64,000 nt of DNA from NCBI RefSeq assembly GCF_017303155.1, contig NZ_JAEKJR010000002.1:1736001-1800000 (forward strand). Reading direction: 5' to 3'. The position numbers and the translations under genes were made by a program. Positions 28,089-37,237 of this stretch are shown here, piece after piece. The notes under the pieces are model-generated. The model saw only the letters and a program-made list of their open reading frames with translations, was not told the origin of the DNA and searched no databases. Origin of the DNA: Microbulbifer salipaludis (GTDB lineage: Bacteria > Pseudomonadota > Gammaproteobacteria > Pseudomonadales > Cellvibrionaceae). The first letter of the stretch is position 1. The number at the start of each line of letters is the position of its first letter.

Positions 28089-29274
28089 CCGCCATTTGAT
28101 CCATGATTCTCGTCCGCCGATAATAATCGATAAACTTTTTTCTTTTACTCAAACCGTACTCAATCTTATCCAATGCCGAAATTGCGCCATAACTATCACC
28201 GGGCTTAAACACAGCAGCATTAACAATCTCCTCGGCTATAAACTCTGCGGCATACCCGCTAACTCCAGCAACAATAGGCTTTTCTGTCGCAGCGTACTCA
28301 AAAATTTTGGAAGGAAGAACTTTGTGCATCGAGGGATTATCATCAAGATGAAGAAATAACACATCTGCCGACCTGTACATCTCGATTAACAATTGCCTAG
28401 CAACGGGCTTATAGATAACAACATTCTTCAAACCTAACCTTGAAACCTCCTCCTCTAGCATAATTTTTCTTGCCCCATCCCCAACAATTACCACCTCAAA
28501 GTTTGAGGGTAATAAACTGGCAAACTCAGGAATTATATTATGCAAACACTGCGCCTGCCCTATATTTCCAGCATATAGAATCCTTCGAGCGCACCCTGGG
28601 CCCTTTATAGTTTGCGAAAATACATTATCCGCAGCTTCCCGAATAAACAGCTCATCAATCCCGTTTGTGTAGCATGAATAACTTAGAGTTGGATACTTAT
28701 AATAAAAGTAACTCTTGAACCCTTTTGAAACCAAATTGACTTGACTGCTGTTTCTTAGTGCCCATCGCTCAAGATATGAAAAAAAACATTTTGCCAACCA
28801 TCTCATACGCCTAGGAAAAACATACCCAATATTGTCTACAAAAATATCACGAATATCTAGATAATAAATTGCATTAGCACGCCGAGACACAAATGAACCG
28901 AGGACTGCCGTCATAAGCCGTGAAGATGTAGCTATAACCAAGCAATATCTATTACTCCTAGCAAGACGAATTGATTTTAACGCATATACCGCATATGAAA
29001 TTGCCTGCGTAACCATACCGCCAGAGTGCTGAGGAATATCAACCCTGTCTATGAGAAGCCTACCATCGCATAACGACTCAACTAACTCTGCTTTTTTTGC
29101 CATTGATAAATATCTATTTGGCTGCGCAGCTATAACATGTAATGTCACCTTCGAGCCGAAACGCCTCATTAAAGCGTCCACCAAAGCCTTTGAGCGGAAT
29201 GACCCGGCACTCAAGTCTGGAGGAAAATAGTAACTTAGTAAAAGTATTCTTCGCTCTCCGTCGACCGCAGCCAT
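28060..29274 (-). CDS. GT4-type glycosyltransferase
   Basis: A 404-residue GT-B fold protein. It begins ILLLSYYFPPDLSAGSFR, typical of GT4 enzymes (donor-side P-rich loop), and has LYAGNIGQAQ, VVIVGDGARK and the acidic C-terminal motif VLPSKIFEYAATEKPIVA, the E-x7-E equivalent that binds the nucleotide sugar. Cytoplasmic and probably membrane-associated. It is translated just after the next GT4 gene (2-bp gap) and overlaps the heparinase gene. Sugar specificity unknown. Confidence 0.85.
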   Translation of the reverse strand: MAAVDGERRILLLSYYFPPDLSAGSFRSKALVDALMRRFGSKVTLHVIAAQPNRYLSMAKKAELVESLCDGRLLIDRVDIPQHSGGMVTQAISYAVYALKSIRLARSNRYCLVIATSSRLMTAVLGSFVSRRANAIYYLDIRDIFVDNIGYVFPRRMRWLAKCFFSYLERWALRNSSQVNLVSKGFKSYFYYKYPTLSYSCYTNGIDELFIREAADNVFSQTIKGPGCARRILYAGNIGQAQCLHNIIPEFASLLPSNFEVVIVGDGARKIMLEEEVSRLGLKNVVIYKPVARQLLIEMYRSADVLFLHLDDNPSMHKVLPSKIFEYAATEKPIVAGVSGYAAEFIAEEIVNAAVFKPGDSYGAISALDKIEYGLSKRKKFIDYYRRTRIMDQMADEIYNVTDR

Positions 29275-29276
29275 AA

Positions 29277-30509
29277 TTAAAGTATTTCCGCAGCAACAAC
29301 TTTATTGTAAAGCTTTACAAGCTCACCCTCTTGCACTTCCCAGTTCAACTTTAAGGCAGCTTTATAAGCGTTCTCACTAAACTTTTTCCGTAATGATTCA
29401 TCATCAACCAGCTTGATTATGGCATCCCGCAATTCCTCTTTACCTTCTGGAGATGCAAGAAGCCCAAGTTTGAACTCCTGTACAACTTTAGCGATCTCAG
29501 GAAGATGGCTAGCCACGACGGGTAGCCCGGCTATAACATACTCGAATAGCTTATTGGAGTCTGTTGTGAAGTGGTTCAGACAGGTATTTTCTATTGGTTG
29601 CACACCAATGTCTGCAGATGCTGTAAACTTTGGGAGTTCATTCAGTGTTATTGTCGGAATGAAAAAAACCCTTTCGTTTAATTTACAATCCTCGACGACA
29701 CTTAACAAATGACTGGTTAAGCGCCCCCCGCCAATTAACACAAAATAGGCATTCGGAATTTCAGAGGCTAATCGCACAAATTTCTCTAATCCTCTACCTT
29801 GCTGTAAGCCTCCTTGGTACAAAACAACTGGCCATGACTTAGTCAGCTTAAGGCAATCACGAATCGTACTATTTCTTTCGACAGACGTGTATCTCGGGCG
29901 ATTTTGCAAAACTAACGGACGATCAATTCCATACGCTCTCGCGAAAAACTTCGACCTGGCATCGGTTGTTGTAATACAACCTGCGGCTCTAGGCATAATG
30001 AATTTTTCAACACAGCCGACAATTTTGCGAAAGTTTACATAGCCTTCACGATCAGTGCTAATCTCGTGTGCGTCATATACTAGGGGTATCCGGCAAATTA
30101 TCGAAGCAACCCATGCCGTCGGCAGCACGTTCACGTCATGGGCATGGATTACACCAGGTCTTGCTTTAACTATGCTTAACAACAGCCCAAAATGTGTCCA
30201 GAGCCTCGCTAGAATCCTAAGTCCCTGCCGCAAAGGCGTCACTGGAATACTATGGTTTTTGGAGCTAGCACTGCCCTGGCGCTGAAAACTTTTCCTGTTT
30301 CTCAATCGCCATAGCGGACTTCGAGATATTCGTTTAACTCTTATGCCGCCAGCCAACTCCTCAACATGTTCGGTGACGCCAGGCGTGTGGAGCGCGTGTA
30401 TAGTTAGAACATAGCCAGCTTTTTGCAGTGTCTGCGCTTCTTTTAAGACTCTAGCATCGTTAGTAAATTCATTCCAAACAAGCATGGATACCGCTGTCAA
30501 CTTTACCAC
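29277..30509 (-). CDS. GT4-type glycosyltransferase
   Basis: A 410-residue GT-B glycosyltransferase starting MVKLTAVSMLVWNEFTNDAR (GTG 30509 with GAGG upstream). Visible motifs include VIHAHDVNVLPTAW, VLYQGGLQQGRGLEKFV, YFVLIGGGRLT and NKLFEYVIAGLPVVAS, the nucleotide-sugar-binding C-terminal region. It resembles wall/capsule GT4 enzymes. It is packed between the 404-residue GT4 and the membrane fusion gene. Donor and acceptor unknown. Confidence 0.86.
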   Translation of the reverse strand: MVKLTAVSMLVWNEFTNDARVLKEAQTLQKAGYVLTIHALHTPGVTEHVEELAGGIRVKRISRSPLWRLRNRKSFQRQGSASSKNHSIPVTPLRQGLRILARLWTHFGLLLSIVKARPGVIHAHDVNVLPTAWVASIICRIPLVYDAHEISTDREGYVNFRKIVGCVEKFIMPRAAGCITTTDARSKFFARAYGIDRPLVLQNRPRYTSVERNSTIRDCLKLTKSWPVVLYQGGLQQGRGLEKFVRLASEIPNAYFVLIGGGRLTSHLLSVVEDCKLNERVFFIPTITLNELPKFTASADIGVQPIENTCLNHFTTDSNKLFEYVIAGLPVVASHLPEIAKVVQEFKLGLLASPEGKEELRDAIIKLVDDESLRKKFSENAYKAALKLNWEVQEGELVKLYNKVVAAEIL

Positions 30510-30523
30510 CTCTATTGCGTCGT

Positions 30524-32299
30524 TTAATTTACAGCTTCAAGATCCGTACTACTATTCTGTAGCATAGAATTAATCTGTGGAAGTAAAACCAAAGCTTCTT
30601 TAAAACTCTGCCTTTGGCAGAGGGCTAAAAACTCATATATGAATGCAGAAAGTGTAACACTGGCAATCCCAACATCTTTTAAATCATCCCTGCGGGATCT
30701 AGCCAGCTCGACAGCTTCTGGCAGCTTATCCAAGGCCCAATCATCTAGAGGCCAACCTGCCCCCACTGGCTCCAAGCACCATCGGCCCCAATTTCCACAC
30801 ACATATTCTTTCTCAAAATTTACAAATAGTGAGTCAGCCTTTAAATCAGGATTCACTATTGCCAGTGGTAAGGAGCTTAATTTTTGGAAGATAATTTCTC
30901 GACAATGAAAGAAACTAGCAAGCTGAGCTTGAACTTCTAAACCAGCACCAATAACCGCTACACTTAGACGCTTAAATAGAACGTCATTTATCTGACCCCA
31001 CATCATTTGTCGAGACCTTGTGTAGCTTGAAATCAATGCTGAACTTGGTGGAACGGACATCATATTTGCCACAACTTTCCAAGCGCATAACCTCGCCTCC
31101 TTACGAGAAACTTCACGGTGCCCAGTAAAATCAAATAGGTGCCATTTAAAATCACCGAGCTTTCCGACGTTCAACAGATTAGGGACCGGCAAGCCCTCTT
31201 GCAAAGTTAGTATCAACGCTTCGTGATCGGACAAGCGTGAACGTTTCTCACCATATATCTTCAAATATAGCGATGCGCGCTCCTCCTCGGCGACAGAAGC
31301 TGAATGAAACACATCAAATGCAATAACATCAGGCACCCCACTTTGTCGAAAATTAAACTCCATGGGCTCACCGCCTAAGGAATATCTCTCTCCACCACTC
31401 TTACCAATGATCACTCTGAGGGTATCTTTATTAATGTGACTCCAAAAGTCTGCAGCCTGACTTTTTGAACTCGGCAGCAAGACATGACCATGAAAAAAAA
31501 GTACATTCAATTGGTTTTTTCTGCTATTCAGCCAGGTCATATCATGGAAGGCACCTACAGATTTACCGGTCAACTGCCGCGCCAGAATCAATGTTAAAAT
31601 AGCGGACAATGGTTGAATTTCCCGCCCAGTAAAAAAGAAAATCAATATTGACAGAAATACCAGCAAAAATCCGACAGATGCGCCGACCTTTACGAAACTA
31701 GAAAGATACGTATTGGAAAATTTTTCGTCTCTCCTACAAAGATAGTACCCGATAGAGCACAGAAAAAATGCAAAACCAAGTATAATGAAGAAAACTAACG
31801 ATGAAAGATAAGCAATACCCGCAGATATCAAGAGAATAAGAATGCCCCCACCCAGACTCCGTGCATACCTGGAGTACCCATCCTTTGCAACATCTTCCTG
31901 ATTTTCAAATAATACTACTTTGTTATTAGCCGCCAGAAGCTTTTTGGTAGATATATCTGAAAACACGCCTATAAGCTTTTCAAGACCCAAATGAACAACA
32001 TAGAAAACTGCAGAGAGCCCTCCGAGCATCAGTATTAAAGTCTCATGATCGAATACAGAAAACGCTGAAGGAAAGTACCGTGGAATACGTTGAGTGCCCA
32101 CTAATATGACAACTTTGAGCGGCAGTAAAAAAGCAAGAATTGCAAAAACTTGTGAAAACACATTCGCCAGAACAATCGAAATCGTAGCAAGCCAAGCCTT
32201 CTTTAGAAATTTGCTTCCAACTGAATAATACCATTTGAAGTATGAGACCAAGCTATTAGACAACACAGCTCCCATTGCGCCTATCAAAATTAATTTCAA
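30524..32299 (-). CDS. Membrane protein: ABC-exporter-like transmembrane half fused to a degenerate kinase-like domain
   Basis: A 591-residue protein I do not recognise as a named family. Residues ~35-255 contain about six hydrophobic spans in the pattern of a type I ABC exporter (for example LANVFSQVFAILAFLLPLKV and LILLISAGIAYLSSLVFFII), but no nucleotide-binding cassette follows. Instead the C-terminal ~330 residues look like an aminoglycoside-phosphotransferase/choline-kinase fold: LYLKIYG (Lys strand), DHEALILTL, LPVPNLL, then a catalytic-loop-like VNPDLKADSLFVN and GNWGRWCLEP. Against the usual HxDxxxxN...D, His, Asn and the metal Asp appear replaced (N, S, N), so it may be a pseudokinase. 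This is my reading of short motifs, not a database match. Confidence 0.6.
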   Translation of the reverse strand: MKLILIGAMGAVLSNSLVSYFKWYYSVGSKFLKKAWLATISIVLANVFSQVFAILAFLLPLKVVILVGTQRIPRYFPSAFSVFDHETLILMLGGLSAVFYVVHLGLEKLIGVFSDISTKKLLAANNKVVLFENQEDVAKDGYSRYARSLGGGILILLISAGIAYLSSLVFFIILGFAFFLCSIGYYLCRRDEKFSNTYLSSFVKVGASVGFLLVFLSILIFFFTGREIQPLSAILTLILARQLTGKSVGAFHDMTWLNSRKNQLNVLFFHGHVLLPSSKSQAADFWSHINKDTLRVIIGKSGGERYSLGGEPMEFNFRQSGVPDVIAFDVFHSASVAEEERASLYLKIYGEKRSRLSDHEALILTLQEGLPVPNLLNVGKLGDFKWHLFDFTGHREVSRKEARLCAWKVVANMMSVPPSSALISSYTRSRQMMWGQINDVLFKRLSVAVIGAGLEVQAQLASFFHCREIIFQKLSSLPLAIVNPDLKADSLFVNFEKEYVCGNWGRWCLEPVGAGWPLDDWALDKLPEAVELARSRRDDLKDVGIASVTLSAFIYEFLALCQRQSFKEALVLLPQINSMLQNSSTDLEAVN

Positions 32300-32317
32300 T
32301 AAAAAACTCCAAAAGGG

Positions 32318-34921
32318 TCACTCATACATAGACTGAGTGACTAACGCTATCATTTTAAGAGTCGTTTCTTTATTTGGTGGAGAGTGGCCTAATTCAGGAT
32401 CATCATAATAGACAATGTTTAATCCAGTTTTACTAACAACACTACCGCTTCCAAAATTAAATTCTGTAATATCGCCTTTGTAGCGATTTATCATAGGCTT
32501 AAGATGCCTCAGCAAATGTGATTCATCATGGACATTCTGAAAAATACAAACAGGACTCTCTCTAGCACCGCCATCTAAATTCACCGAAAGTCTTGTAGAG
32601 TACTTTTTCACAACTTGATTTCGATCCAAGCCAGGATAGCAGGACTCCAACATGCCAAGAAAATGAGAGGGAGTATATCGCTCTAGATACAGTTGTGGGT
32701 TGATAGCGATCACAGGGCACTTCGGGAGCTCATTGGCAAGCTTCAAGCCAGCGAACCCGCCAGCGGAAGAGCCAAAAATTGTAATATCCTCTGGTTTATA
32801 GTAGTCACGTTCAATAAGTAACTGTACAAATTTTATGAGCGCATCTATCCCATATGCTTTTTCGGAATTCTGGAACCAACCAATGGAAATATTGTTATCA
32901 TCTCTAATACTAGGGTCCGAAAATGATATGATATCAAAATCCTTAAAGTCGTTAGCCCAACTATGACGCTGAAAGTCATATATTCCCTTGGAGCGCTTGG
33001 TCGCACCAGGAAGCATCAAGATTACTTTCCGGCACTCAGAAGAAAAAGAAGAGTAAAACGTCAACGGCACATTATCAATGTAGACCCTATTTGTTCTCTC
33101 GCCAAACGCCCGACTAAAGGCACTTGCATCCAAATAAACTTGATGCTGGATATTTGGCAAAATGCTTTTACTAGACCTCTCATTTAAAATGACTGTTTTC
33201 TTCAAGAGTTCAGGCTCAATATGATGAGCCACAAATGCCAATGCATCTTCGCGATTGTCTTCAGTAAGACTGAGTGCCGTCACTAGCTTCTCGGATTTAC
33301 CAAAGCCTTTAAACCCAAGAGCTAGTGCTGGGGAAAAACAGTAATCATTTTCTGATATAAAACCTTGTAGGTTCTTATCGTCACCATAATGTATTATCGG
33401 AGAAACACTACCGTTTAGGCAATCAATGTAAATTTCGTTTCCAGAACTATCCAAACAATATAGCGAGCGCTCAAGCAGACTAGATATATGGAATCGCTTG
33501 TCTAAATGAAACCACTGGGTAAACCCTCTCTCTCGTACAAAATCCAAATCATCCACTACGACAACCCAACATCCAGGCTTAAAATAAATGTCTCGAGAAT
33601 GCTTGATCGCCGGGTAGTCAAGGTTAGCGTTAAAACGAAATATATTTTCTGACACTTGCTCTACGGAGTTCAACGCTGAACCATAAGGCTTGATTTTTAG
33701 AATATCAAATCCTTCAATTTCCACAGAATTATGCGCTCTAGCGCTGAGAAAATAGTTTCTATACCTATCGCTGCGATATCCATATTTACCACTATCACAT
33801 ATGATTTTCTCACCACTTTCGAACCACTCGAAACTCATACAATCCCGGTGCTTATGGGACTTCGAGTGATAAGCAGCTGTCAAAAAAAGCATGGAAGAAT
33901 TATTAGGGTCTTTATGCCATGCTGATCGCACGATTCCGTATCCACTTTCGTGGAAATCTGAAATGCAGAAAGACTCTTGAAAGTTCTCACCAGAAAAATC
34001 GACAGAATCCTGAACTGTCAAAATTGAGTCTCCCACACATACTGGACGCTTCAGAGGGTCGACCAACCATTTTTTCTTGGTTTGCGCCTGATTAATCCTA
34101 CCTTCAATTAAATCACTTCTAGCATACCAGCCAGACTTTATAACCGCTAAGAATGTGGATAAGACATAGAAATGATAGTGAGGGGAGTGCTCTAAATGTA
34201 TTCCACTTGCATCAAACTGGGAGCTAACAAGCTCTTCCATTCTCGCCAGGGCATAACCTACATTGTCATCAGTCTCATCCGCGCCTAGAACAGTTAGAAG
34301 TGCAAGAAGACCATGGATCTGAAAAATCCCGTGATTATTAAGAGAAAAGGTTTCCTCAGAAGAAAGATTAGCAATGTGCTTTTCAGCCAGGCACCTCAAA
34401 ATATCTCGATCAGCCTCAGATAAAGGAATTTTAAAGAAGCCAATTCTATTTATCATAAAGGCAAGTATTAGCGCCCTGAACCCTACCGACATGTCATACC
34501 ATGCATAGCTAGACGGCATTCTTGAAGTGGTTACATTATCGGGATCATTTTTGTATTGACCATACCAGTCACGAGCGATGGCAAGAAAATAATCGACAAT
34601 TTCATTCTTATCTTCGTAAGAGTCAAAAAAATTCATAACAGGATGGAACATCGTCCAGCCCTGAAGCTGCATACGCCAATTTCTATCTGAAGAATCTTTA
34701 ACAGCTTCCCAGTCTACTGGTAGAGTAAGTGCAAGCTCTTCACAGTCTTTCCTTGGCTTAAAAATTCTCTCTCTGACAATGCGATTTTTATCTGACTCAT
34801 AGAGTCCGGCAGGAAATATTCGATGAAGAAACGTCTCCACCGGAATAACTGAATGTTGCTCAAAGTTCACGATTGTATATTCCAAAACTTCCCCGAATTC
34901 TGCAGTGAACAAGTCTATCAA
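32318..34921 (-). CDS. Heparinase II/III-like protein fused to a C-terminal serine-hydrolase domain
   Basis: An 867-residue two-domain protein without a clear signal peptide. Residues ~1-600 resemble its 570-residue neighbour: NWRMQLQGWTMF, SYAWYDMSVGFRAL, NNHGIFQIHGL, EHSPHYHFYVL, SKSHKHRDCMSFEWFESGE and FLSARAHNSVEIE. Residues ~650-867 form an alpha/beta-hydrolase-like domain: VILMLPGATKR, nucleophile elbow DITIFGSSAGGFAGLKLA, a candidate Asp in QNVHDESH and a candidate His in DPELGHSPP. The second domain recalls XcbB/CpsF-type capsule proteins and could be an O-acyl esterase/transferase. Fusion is in one uninterrupted frame. Function inferred only. Confidence 0.78.
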   Translation of the reverse strand: MIDLFTAEFGEVLEYTIVNFEQHSVIPVETFLHRIFPAGLYESDKNRIVRERIFKPRKDCEELALTLPVDWEAVKDSSDRNWRMQLQGWTMFHPVMNFFDSYEDKNEIVDYFLAIARDWYGQYKNDPDNVTTSRMPSSYAWYDMSVGFRALILAFMINRIGFFKIPLSEADRDILRCLAEKHIANLSSEETFSLNNHGIFQIHGLLALLTVLGADETDDNVGYALARMEELVSSQFDASGIHLEHSPHYHFYVLSTFLAVIKSGWYARSDLIEGRINQAQTKKKWLVDPLKRPVCVGDSILTVQDSVDFSGENFQESFCISDFHESGYGIVRSAWHKDPNNSSMLFLTAAYHSKSHKHRDCMSFEWFESGEKIICDSGKYGYRSDRYRNYFLSARAHNSVEIEGFDILKIKPYGSALNSVEQVSENIFRFNANLDYPAIKHSRDIYFKPGCWVVVVDDLDFVRERGFTQWFHLDKRFHISSLLERSLYCLDSSGNEIYIDCLNGSVSPIIHYGDDKNLQGFISENDYCFSPALALGFKGFGKSEKLVTALSLTEDNREDALAFVAHHIEPELLKKTVILNERSSKSILPNIQHQVYLDASAFSRAFGERTNRVYIDNVPLTFYSSFSSECRKVILMLPGATKRSKGIYDFQRHSWANDFKDFDIISFSDPSIRDDNNISIGWFQNSEKAYGIDALIKFVQLLIERDYYKPEDITIFGSSAGGFAGLKLANELPKCPVIAINPQLYLERYTPSHFLGMLESCYPGLDRNQVVKKYSTRLSVNLDGGARESPVCIFQNVHDESHLLRHLKPMINRYKGDITEFNFGSGSVVSKTGLNIVYYDDPELGHSPPNKETTLKMIALVTQSMYE

Positions 34922-34926
34922 TCTAT

Positions 34927-37050
34927 CTACAAGCTTGAATAAAGCTCATTCACAATACTGGCTCCATTTTTCCAGTCTCGATTTTCACACACCCAACGCC
35001 TTGCGTTCTGACCGAGTAAAACTCTAAGATCAGGCTTTTGGATCAAAGACTCTAACTTGCTGCTAAAGTCAATTATATTGCCCTTTTCAAATACTAATCC
35101 GGTTTTTTCATTCTCAACAATCTCTGTCAAAGCTGCACAACTAGATACGAGTACAGCTTTTTCACTCGCCATCGCTTCAAATGGCTTCAGTGGTGACACT
35201 TTTTCACACACTTCATATGGCTTACGAGGAAATGGTGCAATATCTACTAATGAATAATATGCTTGTACTTCTTCATGAGGGACTCGACCTGTTATTGTTA
35301 CGAAGCTCTCAAGCCGCAGTTCTGAGACTAACCTTTTGAGCTGAGGGAGTACCGCACCATCTCCAACTATCAAAGCGTGAAAATTTACCACCTCCCTATC
35401 AACCAACAGTCTAAGAGCTTTGAATAGATCATCTAGCCCTTCATAATTGACAATAGATCCAATATAGCCGATTACGACATCCTTTCGAGATATACCTAAA
35501 CGCTTACCCAACTCTTCATCCTTATTATGTGGGGTAAATCTATCGGTATGCACACAGTTAGGGACAACAGTTATTTTCTCCTCCGGCACCCCTCTACTGA
35601 CCATCAGCTCTTTAAGAGCATTAGTTATAGTTATCACTTTATCGGCTTGCTTGCATGCTTCCGCTTCCATTTTTGCCGTGTACTTGAACTGTTCGGTGTC
35701 ACTCCAATCACTCTGCCTTGACAGTCGAGTAATTTCCCACAAACCCCTCACCTCGTATACGGACTTGATGCCAAGATTGCGGGCGGCAACGATCGCCGCA
35801 TAAGCGTTCGGAAAATTTGAAGCAGCGTGAATAATACTCACTCTTTTCTTAGTAGCGAGCTTCTCTATTTCCGCCGCATACGAATCAACATAATCAGAAA
35901 AAGTAATAATACTTTTACGAGTACTTTGATCACACCTAAAATAGCATACCCCATTAATTACATCTCTCAATGGAACAACAGTTGGCAAAGGCTTGCTAAT
36001 ATATTTTTTATGATCCGTCGGGAACCCAGGACGTGAAACACCTGAAACCTCAAAATCACCGATACTATTTATTCCCACCAACAAGCCTTGGGTTCTTGTT
36101 GCATATCCTCCAGAATTATACGGCAGGGAATTATGTAACAAGTATAAAACACTGCACCCAGGGGAATAAGCTGGTGCTAAGCGCCGTGCCGGCAGTGGGA
36201 AGCCGCATTCAAGATGATTTATCTCATCGGAAATACGACGAGTTCCAAGAGATTCACGGCCTACACTTGCATCAACTTCAATTGAAAAATCTCTTGACTC
36301 ATACATCTTCCCAAGATAGGTCAGCTGCGCCTTGACCGAGTTGGCCAAATGGCGATCTTCCTTTCTATTTCTCCAAAGGGCCCATCCAACGTAGCAAGTG
36401 ACAGATGGCAGCTCATCCTTCATAGACCAGTAACATTTTTCTAACTCTTCGATGTTACGTGTTTTTACCATCCACTTATCGATATAGTTGATCTTTGATT
36501 CAGCCGTATCGAATCTTCCGATGTGTGGTTGTAGCTTGTATATATATGATGCAAACACTCTCCTTTTCCGGGAGGCATAGGCAAACAAGATCTTTGCGCG
36601 TACTATATGAAACATATGAACGGGATAGGCGACCCGACGAAAAACAGGCGTCAGGGCCGACACCATTCTAAATTTTTTGCTACTTGTAATTCTTTTTATT
36701 TCAGCCAGCGCCTTTCTTTTCATCCTCTCTTCATAGCGAACTTTGTACTTCAAAGAGTTTATTCTTGATTCAAATTCTTTGTCTTTTGTCCAGATTGCTT
36801 CGATAATACGTGGATCGCAATTATCTAAACGCTCAAATACCGGTTTACCTTCCTCATGATGCGTATAAATGTATCCATGGCTTGTGAGCACACACAGAAA
36901 ATCGTAAAACGATGCTTGCTCGCTGGGACTTGCCAAAATACGTTGCTTAACATCTTTCCTGAGCTCATTACTGAGGTAGTCATTTAGCTCTTCAATGCTA
37001 TAGTAAACTGCCGCAAGCGATGGTTTTTTTATGGGGTCACTTATTTGCAT
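34927..37050 (-). CDS. Large GT4-type glycosyltransferase with extra N-terminal domain
   Basis: A 707-residue protein. Residues ~310-707 are a GT4 GT-B enzyme: LLHNSLPYNSGGYATRTQGL, IIHAASNFPNAYAAIVAAR, YEVRGLWEITR, VIGYIGSIVNYEGLDDL, LIVGDGAVLPQL and the acidic C-terminal site KVSPLKPFEAMASEKAV. The first ~300 residues are helical, basic and of unknown role, with a possible coiled coil (about 90-125). It is the first gene of the glycosyltransferase block, five bp before the heparinase-hydrolase gene, and separated from wecC by 186 bp that hold a structured repeat. Confidence 0.82.
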   Translation of the reverse strand: MQISDPIKKPSLAAVYYSIEELNDYLSNELRKDVKQRILASPSEQASFYDFLCVLTSHGYIYTHHEEGKPVFERLDNCDPRIIEAIWTKDKEFESRINSLKYKVRYEERMKRKALAEIKRITSSKKFRMVSALTPVFRRVAYPVHMFHIVRAKILFAYASRKRRVFASYIYKLQPHIGRFDTAESKINYIDKWMVKTRNIEELEKCYWSMKDELPSVTCYVGWALWRNRKEDRHLANSVKAQLTYLGKMYESRDFSIEVDASVGRESLGTRRISDEINHLECGFPLPARRLAPAYSPGCSVLYLLHNSLPYNSGGYATRTQGLLVGINSIGDFEVSGVSRPGFPTDHKKYISKPLPTVVPLRDVINGVCYFRCDQSTRKSIITFSDYVDSYAAEIEKLATKKRVSIIHAASNFPNAYAAIVAARNLGIKSVYEVRGLWEITRLSRQSDWSDTEQFKYTAKMEAEACKQADKVITITNALKELMVSRGVPEEKITVVPNCVHTDRFTPHNKDEELGKRLGISRKDVVIGYIGSIVNYEGLDDLFKALRLLVDREVVNFHALIVGDGAVLPQLKRLVSELRLESFVTITGRVPHEEVQAYYSLVDIAPFPRKPYEVCEKVSPLKPFEAMASEKAVLVSSCAALTEIVENEKTGLVFEKGNIIDFSSKLESLIQKPDLRVLLGQNARRWVCENRDWKNGASIVNELYSSL

Positions 37051-37170
37051 ATTTTTCTTAATAAACCTTTACTTGGTATTTGAACGATTTCGGGACATCC
37101 CATCAACGCACTTCGCAAATAAATTGCATTGACTCTAAATTAGAACCCTACTTGAGCTGGACTTTAGTCC

Positions 37171-37237
37171 GATCTGGTTAAATATTTCTCCTGCCCACAA
37201 AGGCAGGAGAAGTTGTATCTTACGCTCTAACCAGATC
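37171..37237. repeat. Nested inverted repeat after wecC (possible attenuating terminator)
   Basis: An outer 10-bp pair GATCTGGTTA (37171-37180) / TAACCAGATC (37228-37237) encloses a perfect 8-bp hairpin CTCCTGCC / GGCAGGAG (37188-37209). It begins at the wecC stop and precedes the long GT4 gene on the minus strand. There is no strong T-run, so a full terminator is uncertain; an RNA structure that separates wecBC expression from the rest of the island is possible. Confidence 0.6.
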
